Of a stretch of 16,170 nucleotides of DNA, positions 6,806 through 14,041 are shown in pieces. Each line of letters opens with the position of its first letter. Positions within the stretch are counted from its first letter, which is position 1. The translations under genes were made by a program, and so were the position numbers. The notes below the pieces were generated by a model. That model was not told the origin of the DNA. It was given only the letters and a program-made list of their open reading frames with translations, and did no database searches. Source of the stretch: Bacteroidota bacterium (GTDB taxonomy: Bacteria; Bacteroidota; Bacteroidia; Bacteroidales; Paludibacteraceae); the NCBI GenBank assembly GCA_023459355.1, contig JAEWUM010000032.1:1-16170 (forward strand), read 5' to 3'.

Positions 6806-8569
6806 TTAATAAGAATGCAGAAACAACGCCCCCGATTCATCCTTATCATTAAGTTCAAGGCATATTTCCTCATCACGAATCAGATATTTATTTCCAGCGG
6901 GATAGTTTGGAATATCCGAATCGATTAACGATAGGATGTACTGAATATTATATTCAGTACATAGTTCTTTCACTTTATCGAGTAGCCTGATTTTAATCCT
7001 GTCATCCAATCCTTCCAGAATACCATCGTGATACACGAATCGGAAGAAAGAATTTTTAGCATAATAAATAAGCAATGAAAGATCGAAAGCCATGCAGAGC
7101 AACTTCTTATAGGTTGTTCCCTGTGCTTCGGAAGTCGAGGCTAAATCGTTCGGATTTAAATAATTGGCATCAAACTCCACATTTCCCTGCTTGTTGAGTT
7201 TTATGGAGATAACCGCATTTGTTCCCAGGATATCGTGTATAATCGAGTTGAAAATCCTATTAATTTCAGCATGTTTCCGGGAATTAATTGCCGTTCTGAT
7301 TGCCGCAACTTTAGCATCCACTTTCTGCTGTTCTTCGGCAATTTCAGCATTAATACGGATTGATTGGTCAATCGCGGCAATTTTGTCGCTAAGTCTTTCA
7401 ATTTCAGCTTCGGTTTTCGATAATTCAATCTGGTATTTCTTGAATTTATCATAACTATCGCGTTCTGTGAGGTATGATAGTTTATCACTTTTTTCTTGTT
7501 CAAGTTGCTTAATCGACGCATTGACATCTTTATATTCCTCCCTGAGAGTTTGCAGGTTTTCTGAAAGATACATTTTGCGTTCTTTCGAAATGGCTTCGTT
7601 GAAACGTAATAATTCCTCGTAGTCTTTTTTTAACTCCGCTGAATAATACAAATTGACGTCTTCGAATAACTTGGTAAGGTTTTCAGCATTTACATCGCCA
7701 ACAATTGACTGGAGTGATTCTTCAATCTTGGATATCTCGTAGGAAACGCGATAACGTTCCGTGTTTAACTCCTGAATCTTGATGTCAATATCATTTATTA
7801 GTTCTTTGTTGATTGCTTTATCTTTTTCGAAAAAATTAAATTTATCAATTGTAGATTGCGCTTCCTGCGCTTCTTGTTTTTTTATTTCCTGCAAACCAAC
7901 TAAACGGTCACGTTCATCAATATCCACATTTGTTTCCGTTTTTAGAATTTCTATTGTTTTACGCTTCGCTTCAATCGTTTCTTCTAATTCCAGTTTCTCT
8001 GAAATTAATCCGGCATCATAACCAAGTAGCTCAAAAACAAATGGTTTCCATGTAATATGCTTGCCTTTGTTGAATTTATTCAACTGATATACATCTAAAA
8101 AATCCTGTTGTGTACGCAGGAAATAGGTAATTGATTTTCTGTATTCAAAATCAGAGAACACATTAAACCCGAGATAGGTATTGAGTGTTTCCCTCGACTT
8201 ATCGAATGCTACATTTTCTGCATCCCATTCCTGAGGCGGATTGAAACCTACCGATTTTAACTCAGATAATTTGAACGATATTTTAGTCGGATTGTCTATT
8301 TCACGCCTGATAGTAAGAAATTTGCCATTATTCAGTTCTATTTCACCATAGAAGACTACACCGGTGAACACCTTTTTATTTCCAAATATTTTTCTGTCAA
8401 ACGAGCCAAGTAACAGAAAATTAATTACGTGAATGAGCGATGTTTTTCCGAGGTTATGTACATCTTTATTACTTACCTTATCAAAAATTGTTGCTAAAAC
8501 AACATTGAATAAAGCATTAAACTCAATATTCCTGAAATGTTTATTAGCATATATTTTTACAATTCTCAT
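6806..8569 (-). CDS. ABC-3C defence system ATPase (DUF2326-type, coiled coil)
   Basis: The 587-residue protein has the SMC/Rad50-like plan of ABC ATPases that act on nucleic acids. A P-loop, NLGKTS at 39-44, lies in the N-terminal half-head. A long charged coiled-coil region runs about 190-430 (EKLELEETIEAKRKTI, LEQEKSDKL, KTEAEIERLSDKI). The C-terminal half-head has a signature-like SEAQGT (480-485) and a Walker-B-like FRFVYHDGILEG (509-520). The first Gly of the classical GxxxxGK loop is replaced by Asp36. There are no membrane segments, so it is not a transporter. This matches the DUF2326 ATPases that define three-component ABC (ABC-3C) conflict systems. It overlaps the middle-component gene by 4 bp (ATGA), indicating coupled translation. 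It is likely to sense or remodel DNA or RNA and control the nuclease component. The trigger is unknown. Confidence 0.85.
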   Translation of the reverse strand: MRIVKIYANKHFRNIEFNALFNVVLATIFDKVSNKDVHNLGKTSLIHVINFLLLGSFDRKIFGNKKVFTGVVFYGEIELNNGKFLTIRREIDNPTKISFKLSELKSVGFNPPQEWDAENVAFDKSRETLNTYLGFNVFSDFEYRKSITYFLRTQQDFLDVYQLNKFNKGKHITWKPFVFELLGYDAGLISEKLELEETIEAKRKTIEILKTETNVDIDERDRLVGLQEIKKQEAQEAQSTIDKFNFFEKDKAINKELINDIDIKIQELNTERYRVSYEISKIEESLQSIVGDVNAENLTKLFEDVNLYYSAELKKDYEELLRFNEAISKERKMYLSENLQTLREEYKDVNASIKQLEQEKSDKLSYLTERDSYDKFKKYQIELSKTEAEIERLSDKIAAIDQSIRINAEIAEEQQKVDAKVAAIRTAINSRKHAEINRIFNSIIHDILGTNAVISIKLNKQGNVEFDANYLNPNDLASTSEAQGTTYKKLLCMAFDLSLLIYYAKNSFFRFVYHDGILEGLDDRIKIRLLDKVKELCTEYNIQYILSLIDSDIPNYPAGNKYLIRDEEICLELNDKDESGALFLHSY

Positions 8570-8805
8570 AATTCAATTGTTTTAATTGAGTCTAATTTTT
8601 CCACGTACTCAATCTTCCCCATCAAATACAAAAACGACAATGCATACTGAAAATTTTCAGAAGCACCAGCTCCAACTTTTTGAATCAGCACATTTTTTAA
8701 ATCATCGTAGCGGATAACTCTATTACGTTGAATTTCGCCCAACGAAACTGCTGACAAATAAGGCACTGAGAGTTTTATGTTTGTATGTTTATCAGGTTTA
8801 ATCAT
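8566..8805 (-). CDS. ABC-3C system middle component (small, MC6-like)
   Basis: The 79-residue protein starts MIKPDKHTNIKLSVPYLS and has a helix-rich body ending SFLYLMGKIEYVEKLDSIKTIEL, resembling a small winged-helix-like unit. Its size, the opening PDKH motif, the LYLMGKIEY segment, and its place between the nuclease component and the DUF2326 ATPase fit the small middle components of ABC-3C systems, most like the type called MC6. The number is from memory and less certain than the class. The gene overlaps its upstream neighbour by 8 bp and its downstream neighbour by 4 bp, so the three products are probably made in fixed ratio. A role as adaptor between ATPase and effector is inferred from context. 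Confidence 0.75.
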   Translation of the reverse strand: MIKPDKHTNIKLSVPYLSAVSLGEIQRNRVIRYDDLKNVLIQKVGAGASENFQYALSFLYLMGKIEYVEKLDSIKTIEL

Positions 8806-9730
8806 AATTCTTTTTGCCTATATCGCAACTGCAATACATGTAATCTAAAAACACTCTCACAAGTCGCTTCTTTCCTTTCAAATCAGGATTAGAGGAAATA
8901 ACATGATCATACAATTCCTCCAATATGGCCTCGAAGGCAGCATATTCATTTCTGTACAAGGTGATTTTTGCATTCAATTCAGCTGTTGTGTCCTCGTATA
9001 AATCTTTGATTTTAGCATTAATCGGGTTTGATAAAAATGCTTCTATAAAACCGAAGTGAAGATAATTCTTTTTGATAACATGGTCAAAATATTCCTGACT
9101 TAAATTATTAAGCAAATTCTTTTTATCCTTGTCAATAAAAGTCATGTCGTGAGTAATACTCTCCAATTCATCTTTATTAGGAACTGAAGTGTATATTATC
9201 GAAATAATTTCTTTCAGATCAGTCTCATCAAAATGTAAAGGGAGTAAAAGGTCTTTCAATCTTGCAGCACGTACCACATCAGGATAAATTTTCAGCCATT
9301 GTTGTATCTTTTCTAAACCAATAACAACATTAGGTATCTCTGTATTGCAGTCGATTAAACCTTCAATTTTTTCATCCTTTTTTCCGGTAAGTTTCCTATT
9401 CGTAAATAGCAGATAATGGGTTATTTTCCCCTTGGATTTTAATCGTTCAATTGCAGGTAAAACTTCATTTTGAAGTGTTCTTTTAAATTCCGGATCAGAG
9501 CAACTGGCATTTACTTTAGTTGTGTGTTTTGCCTGAATCACAATTTGTCCCTCCCAAGGTTGTGATTCACTTGGAAAAGAATTCGCTTTTCCATGAAAGC
9601 GACCATCTCGTCCACCATCGCTCCCTTTGGCAAAAGGAATGACTCCTTCACCTAAAATCTTCCTGCAAATTAGAATTGATAAATTTTCAAATTCTTCGTT
9701 ATTCAAATCGTGTAAAGGATAATTTCTCAT
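8798..9730 (-). CDS. ABC-3C effector: Mrr-like nuclease domain with C-terminal component domain
   Basis: Residues 1-110 of this 310-residue protein look like an Mrr-type PD-(D/E)xK nuclease. FENLSILICRKILGEGVIPF forms the first helix, GSDGGRDGRF (36-45) supplies the metal-binding Asp42, and IVIQAKHT (63-70) provides the QxK catalytic pair Gln66/Lys68 on the next strand. The remainder (about 160-310) is helical and ends VFLDYMYCSCDIGKK, resembling the C-terminal domains that define ABC-3C effector components. It is the first gene of the ABC-3C module, with a promoter-like TATTTTTG in the 63-bp gap after hsdR. All three nuclease positions appear intact, so DNA cleavage in response to the ATPase is likely but inferred. 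It could alternatively be read as a stand-alone Mrr-like restriction enzyme; the overlap with the middle component argues against that. Confidence 0.8.
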   Translation of the reverse strand: MRNYPLHDLNNEEFENLSILICRKILGEGVIPFAKGSDGGRDGRFHGKANSFPSESQPWEGQIVIQAKHTTKVNASCSDPEFKRTLQNEVLPAIERLKSKGKITHYLLFTNRKLTGKKDEKIEGLIDCNTEIPNVVIGLEKIQQWLKIYPDVVRAARLKDLLLPLHFDETDLKEIISIIYTSVPNKDELESITHDMTFIDKDKKNLLNNLSQEYFDHVIKKNYLHFGFIEAFLSNPINAKIKDLYEDTTAELNAKITLYRNEYAAFEAILEELYDHVISSNPDLKGKKRLVRVFLDYMYCSCDIGKKNYD

Positions 9731-9769
9731 AATTATTTTAATTGTGGTTATTGTGTAAACGGGTTAAAT

Positions 9770-9783
9770 TTTCATTTGCAAAA
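9770..9783. repeat. 14-bp direct repeat, copy 2 (upstream flank of the ABC-3C module)
   Basis: TTTCATTTGCAAAA is identical to 6594-6607 and in the same orientation. Beyond the 14 bp the next base on each side differs. The copies enclose 3.16 kb that holds exactly the three ABC-3C genes. Confidence 0.6.
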
Positions 9784-9786
9784 ATA
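9779..9786 (-). promoter_or_regulatory. Putative -7 element of the ABC-3C operon
   Basis: TATTTTTG on the minus strand fits TAnnTTTG and lies 49 bp before the nuclease-component ATG. No convincing -33 TTTG is present at 19-20 bp. It could let the ABC-3C genes be transcribed independently of hsdR. Confidence 0.45.
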
Positions 9787-9793
9787 CAAAAAA

Positions 9794-12574
9794 TTATGCC
9801 GCCAACACCTCATTCAACTCATTAATTATTTCATCCGTTTCAGTACCAAAAAGCTGCCACATTTTGGCCAAACCTCCCAACGAATTAAATGGATTGTAAT
9901 CAAAATCATCCTTTTCGATGTGGAAACTTCCCGCCACATGTTCTTTGATCATGCGCAGCCATTCCATTTGTTCCGGGGTAAATTTATTTCCGGCTCCTGA
10001 GTGCCGTTTCCATACCCAATCCTGAAAGTTTTTATCTACTGTTTTATCATACGATGTAAGGACTGAATCAATTCCGCAAACATTACGTATCAAAGAAACA
10101 ATGGCAGAAAGTTCATTTAGCGGAGAGCCGTTGGGGGCTATTCCTGTAGAAGCAAATGCCCGCCAAACGTGCATGGGGGCTAAAACGGGTTTATCATCTT
10201 TCAGTCGATCCAAGACTTCTTTTATCATTTTATAAGTCAGTTCACGACGACGGTAAGGTTGATTGTAAAATATCTGTAAAGCAGTCAGTTCGTTTTTGTG
10301 CAACAACATCCATTCGGTAAATCCTTTGACTATTTCATTTGCTTTGCCTATAATATCGGTGTCCCAGCCAACGCGAATTACCTCGTCGGGATTCGACAGG
10401 TCGATGCGTTGCTCGTGGGCTTTCCTTACATTCTCAACATAGTTGTTCAATTCGCCGGTAAAGACTTTTGCTGCATCATTTTGTAATTGTTCAAGCGCAT
10501 CTCTTACAGCACTTTGAATTTCCACCGGGGCAGCACCCATCTTTTCTATCCCAATTTTTTCTTCAATTTCTTCTATAACATCAGGATTGTAGGCGTTAAG
10601 TAATCCTTTCACAACCTGAGAAATAGTTTTGCCCTGTGCCAGCTCTTTGAATCCCTGTCTCTCTTTATCGGTTATTTGTTTGTCGAGACGGGTCAGGCGA
10701 CTGGCAAGGGAAGTGAACAATGCTTCATCACGAGCTCCAACTGCAATGGCCTGCAATAAATCTTTCAACGGAACACCCGGTTTTTTCTCTAGTGGTCTGC
10801 TGTCAGTTTTCAAACTTTTTGTCACACCAATTGCATCCACAATCACAAAATGATCTTTGGTAAATTTAGCCGTTGGAGTTACTTTTCGCAAAGTGTCCAG
10901 GTCAATCGTTCGGGTACCCCGCCCTTTCATCTGCTCAAAATAGTTGATGCTTTTCACGTCACGCATGAAAAGCAAACATTCCAGCGGTTTTACATCGGTT
11001 CCTGTTGCAATCATATCTACCGTAACGGCAATGCGGGGATAATAATCATTGCGAAATTGCGCCAGCGTACTTTTGGGGTCATCGCTGGTATAGGTTATTT
11101 TCTTACAGAACTTATTCTCCTCAGCAAATTCTTCACGCACAATCTGGATGATGTCATCAGCATGACTGTCGGTCTTAGCAAAAATCAGGGTTTTTGGAAC
11201 TTCGAAAACCCCGTGCTGATCAAACCTGTCTGTAAAAATTCCCGGCAAATGGTCTCTGAATGTTCGAATGATGGTTCTGATTTGATTAGGATTAACCACA
11301 TCTTTGTCTAATTGCCTTGCACTGTATTCTTCATCCTCATCCTGTAATTCCATGCGTTTCTTACGGCTTAGCCTGTCACGCAGTTCAACATATTCTCCTT
11401 TCCAAAGCTTTGCCCCTTTCTGTGTAACTCTGGTGTCGATAATAAACACTTCGTAACCCACATTGACATTATCGGCAACAGCCATTTCGTGCGAATACTC
11501 ACTCACCACGTTTTGATTAAAATATCCGAAGGTGCGTTTGTCAGGAGTGGCTGTCAGACCAATTTCAAAAGCATCAAAATACTCCAACACCTGCTTCCAA
11601 AGGTTATAGATGCTTCTGTGACATTCATCAATTACAATAAAATCGAAAAACTCAATCGGCAACTTGGCATCATAAGTTATCGGAGGTATCTCTTTGGCTT
11701 CATATTTACGTTCATTCGGGTTTTCTTCTTCAGCCGACTCCTCTAATTCAGTGCCTTTCAACACAGCATACAATCGTTGGATGGTGCTGATGCAAACCTG
11801 ACTATCAGAAGCAATATAACTTGATTTAAGCCGCTGAACACTATACAATTCAGTAAATTTCCGATTGTCGTCCACGGGTATGTACGACATAAACTCCTGC
11901 TCTGCCTGCTCACCTAAGTTTTTTGTATCTACTAAAAACAAAACTCTTTTTGCCTTAGCAAATTTGAGCAACCTGTAAATAAAAGTAATAGCGGTAAATG
12001 TTTTTCCAGAACCTGTTGCCATTTGAATAAGTGCACGCGGACGGTTCTCCCTGAATGATTTTTCAAGATTGGTGATGGCATTTATCTGACAATCGCGGAG
12101 TCCGTCGGGAAGTAATGGAGGTAAATCATGCAATCTTTTACGCAGGGATTTTTCTTTCTTTGTCCATTCAAGAATCGTTTCGGGACGGTGAAAACAAAAA
12201 ACCACATTTGCTCTGGGTTTTGGATCGGTAAAATCAGTAAATTTTGTTATTTCTCCGGTGCTGAGATACACAAAAGGCAATGGTTCATTGTTCAGGTGTT
12301 TCAGCTTAGCTTTCGCATAAGCTTCCACCTGAGCCTCATGTTCATTTAGCTTATGTCCTTCTTCTTCTCTTTTTGCTTCTATGATTCCAACCGGTTTTCC
12401 GGAAACAAACAACACATAATCAGCCGGACCAACATCGGTAAGATATTCACGTACAGCAACTCCCAAGCCAGCATGTAAATTAATCTTTGACTTATCCTGA
12501 ATGAGCCAGCCACAATCAGACAATTGCTTATCGATTTGGTCTCGTGCTATTTGTTCAGGATTTTGGTTGGGCAT
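9794..12574 (-). CDS. hsdR: Type I restriction-modification system, restriction subunit HsdR
   Basis: The 926-residue protein is the motor and nuclease of the type I complex: it translocates unmodified DNA and cuts at a distance. The N-terminal nuclease domain has Asp52 (in GPADYVLF) and Glu66-Ala67-Lys68 (IIEAKRE), the PD-(D/E)xK triad. The helicase region has Walker A ATGSGKT (186-192), a DEAD-box-like motif II DECH (316-319), TATP (341-344), ATGTDVKP (523-530) and the arginine-finger motif QMKGRGTR (548-555). The C-terminal 250 residues resemble the EcoEI-type R C-terminal domain that contacts the HsdM/HsdS core. All motifs are intact. It has its own promoter-like site and lies 4.6 kb upstream of hsdS, much farther than usual. 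I expect a functional subunit if HsdM and HsdS are expressed. Confidence 0.95.
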   Translation of the reverse strand: MPNQNPEQIARDQIDKQLSDCGWLIQDKSKINLHAGLGVAVREYLTDVGPADYVLFVSGKPVGIIEAKREEEGHKLNEHEAQVEAYAKAKLKHLNNEPLPFVYLSTGEITKFTDFTDPKPRANVVFCFHRPETILEWTKKEKSLRKRLHDLPPLLPDGLRDCQINAITNLEKSFRENRPRALIQMATGSGKTFTAITFIYRLLKFAKAKRVLFLVDTKNLGEQAEQEFMSYIPVDDNRKFTELYSVQRLKSSYIASDSQVCISTIQRLYAVLKGTELEESAEEENPNERKYEAKEIPPITYDAKLPIEFFDFIVIDECHRSIYNLWKQVLEYFDAFEIGLTATPDKRTFGYFNQNVVSEYSHEMAVADNVNVGYEVFIIDTRVTQKGAKLWKGEYVELRDRLSRKKRMELQDEDEEYSARQLDKDVVNPNQIRTIIRTFRDHLPGIFTDRFDQHGVFEVPKTLIFAKTDSHADDIIQIVREEFAEENKFCKKITYTSDDPKSTLAQFRNDYYPRIAVTVDMIATGTDVKPLECLLFMRDVKSINYFEQMKGRGTRTIDLDTLRKVTPTAKFTKDHFVIVDAIGVTKSLKTDSRPLEKKPGVPLKDLLQAIAVGARDEALFTSLASRLTRLDKQITDKERQGFKELAQGKTISQVVKGLLNAYNPDVIEEIEEKIGIEKMGAAPVEIQSAVRDALEQLQNDAAKVFTGELNNYVENVRKAHEQRIDLSNPDEVIRVGWDTDIIGKANEIVKGFTEWMLLHKNELTALQIFYNQPYRRRELTYKMIKEVLDRLKDDKPVLAPMHVWRAFASTGIAPNGSPLNELSAIVSLIRNVCGIDSVLTSYDKTVDKNFQDWVWKRHSGAGNKFTPEQMEWLRMIKEHVAGSFHIEKDDFDYNPFNSLGGLAKMWQLFGTETDEIINELNEVLAA

Positions 12575-12617
12575 AGTATCAGATTGCTTTCAGGAAAAAT
12601 TGAGATTTAAAACGTCA

Positions 12618-12649
12618 CAAAACTACAAATTCCATTTCACATTTCCAAT
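12618..12649 (-). promoter_or_regulatory. Putative promoter of hsdR
   Basis: TAGTTTTG (12618-12625) on the minus strand fits TAnnTTTG, and ATTG (12646-12649), 20 bp upstream, is a 3-of-4 match to the -33 element. It lies in the 90-bp gap after the TolC-family gene and predicts a leader of about 37 nt, so the defence cluster can be transcribed separately from the efflux operon. Confidence 0.5.
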
Positions 12650-12664
12650 CAGGAAGATAAAATA

Positions 12665-13981
12665 TCATAAAACATATTCCATAATCCCCCCGCTGATTTC
12701 CAACAGCGATATCTCGCAAAGTTTGGTGAGGTATTGCGCCTGTACCAATCTTTCTTCGGCTTCGAGCAGGCTGTTCTGCGCTTCCCTGAGTTCGATTCCT
12801 GATAAATCTCCCAGTTTGTACCGTTCGATAGCAATTTCGTAATTTTCACGGGCGTGCGATACGTTTTCCTGTTCAAGGTTAGTTAGCTCCATGTTGTTCA
12901 GGTAAGCCATCCAAAAATTAGAAAAATCACTTTTTAACGAGAGTTTGAGTTCTGCTATGACAAGTTCCTGGTTGTTGATTTCAATTTGTGCGTTTCGCTG
13001 TTTACGTGAACGGTTGAATCCGTCGAACAAGTTGAATCCCAGCGTTACTCCATAATTAAAACCAAGGTTATTTTGTTTTTTATACGCGCCATATTCATAG
13101 ATGTTTGAATCGTAACCGTATCCGGCATTCAGTCGTAAATAAGGATAATTGGTGCTTCTTGCAGCCTGCAAGTCCAGGACTTTCAGATTCTTTTCACGGG
13201 CGGCAGTTAAAAGATAAATGTTCTTTTCCAAGACGTTACTCCAAAGCGTTTCCTTGCTCAGCAGGGAGTTGAATTTGATTTCCTGATCGGGAATTTTAAT
13301 TTCCTGATCGACGGACTCCTCTCCGACAAGCTGGTTAATTCTGACCTTACTCGCGAACAAGACCTCGTGCTGACGAATCAGTTTTGAACTGTCAGTATTG
13401 AAGTCAACCCTGGCTTGCTGTAAATCCAAACGCGAAAGATTCCCGATGGTATAGCGGGCTTCAACAATGCGCAAGCGTTCTTTTGATAGCTTTACGGCTG
13501 ATTGCAGATTTTCCAACCGGATACATTGTTGAATGAAATTATAATATTCAGCCGTGAGATTCGAAACAAAAGCTTCAATGTTCATGCGTGTTTTCAGTTC
13601 GCCGATTTGTTGCAGTTCTTTCAATCCCGAATATTTTGCCTGAATATTAAACCCATCGAAAATAGTCCAGTTGAGGTTCACTCCCGCAGAGAAATTTTGA
13701 TTGGAAACACCCGACTGACGAATCTCCGTTGAGTTTTCATCCTGCGGAAACTGACCGGCATTTCCGTCAGTACCCCCCAGCGTCGTATTTAGATCAACAG
13801 TCGGCAGGTAGCCCGCATTTCCCGGAGTGGCATTATTATCCGTAATTTTTTGTTCGTTACGTACCATCCTGAGCTGGAAGTTTTGTTCCAACCCTTTTTC
13901 GATTAACTGCTTTAGATTAATTACACCCTCAGCATGCGAAACATTAGAGAAAATGAGCAATATGAACAGTATTTGTTTCAT
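12665..13981 (-). CDS. TolC-family outer membrane efflux protein
   Basis: The 438-residue protein starts with a signal peptide (MKQILFILLIFSNVSHA, likely cut after residue 17), followed by INLKQLIEKGLEQNFQL, the typical first helix of TolC/OEP proteins. The body shows the internal duplication of the family: long amphipathic helices (LSKERLRIVEARYTIGNLSRLDLQQARVD and the matching ENYEIAIERYKLGDLSGIELREAQNSLLEAEERLVQAQ near the end), each followed by a strand pair. Such proteins form a trimeric outer-membrane and periplasmic channel that completes a tripartite efflux pump. It follows the RND gene by 60 bp and is probably its channel. The length is normal and no lesion is visible. Which compounds are exported cannot be read from sequence. 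Confidence 0.92.
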   Translation of the reverse strand: MKQILFILLIFSNVSHAEGVINLKQLIEKGLEQNFQLRMVRNEQKITDNNATPGNAGYLPTVDLNTTLGGTDGNAGQFPQDENSTEIRQSGVSNQNFSAGVNLNWTIFDGFNIQAKYSGLKELQQIGELKTRMNIEAFVSNLTAEYYNFIQQCIRLENLQSAVKLSKERLRIVEARYTIGNLSRLDLQQARVDFNTDSSKLIRQHEVLFASKVRINQLVGEESVDQEIKIPDQEIKFNSLLSKETLWSNVLEKNIYLLTAAREKNLKVLDLQAARSTNYPYLRLNAGYGYDSNIYEYGAYKKQNNLGFNYGVTLGFNLFDGFNRSRKQRNAQIEINNQELVIAELKLSLKSDFSNFWMAYLNNMELTNLEQENVSHARENYEIAIERYKLGDLSGIELREAQNSLLEAEERLVQAQYLTKLCEISLLEISGGIMEYVL

Positions 13982-13998
13982 TTTATATTGATTTTTTT

Positions 13999-14037
13999 AT
14001 TAAACCTGACAGGTTTTGAAAACCTGTCAGGTTTAAT
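13999..14037. repeat. Perfect 39-bp palindrome between the RND and TolC genes
   Basis: Arms of 19 bp (13999-14017 and 14019-14037) pair perfectly around a single central G at 14018. Each arm also contains a smaller pseudo-palindrome, AACCTG-A-CAGGTT and AACCTG-T-CAGGTT. On the transcribed minus strand it is followed by A7, not by a T-tract, so it is not a standard terminator for this operon. It more likely folds in the mRNA between the two cistrons, as a REP-like dispersed repeat would, and may tune expression of the channel relative to the pump. Confidence 0.8.
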
Positions 14038-14041
14038 TGTA

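Noticed and set aside
7201..7527. A 108-codon minus-strand frame within the ABC-3C ATPase gene
   Set aside because: It is an out-of-frame shadow of the coiled-coil coding region, with a basic, low-information peptide and no start context of its own.
10850..11311. A 153-codon plus-strand open frame opposite hsdR
   Set aside because: It lies fully inside the hsdR coding sequence, which carries intact helicase motifs there. The plus-strand product has no recognisable features. The same applies to the other plus-strand frames.
294..12574. The defence block as an integrated mobile element
   Set aside because: No integrase, transposase, tRNA target or att-like terminal repeats were seen. The only flanking repeat found brackets the ABC-3C genes, not the whole block.
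13999..14037. The long palindrome as a rho-independent terminator
   Set aside because: On the transcribed minus strand the stem is followed by an A-run. On the plus strand the T-run precedes the stem, and no gene converges on it. A U-tract after the stem is missing in both directions.
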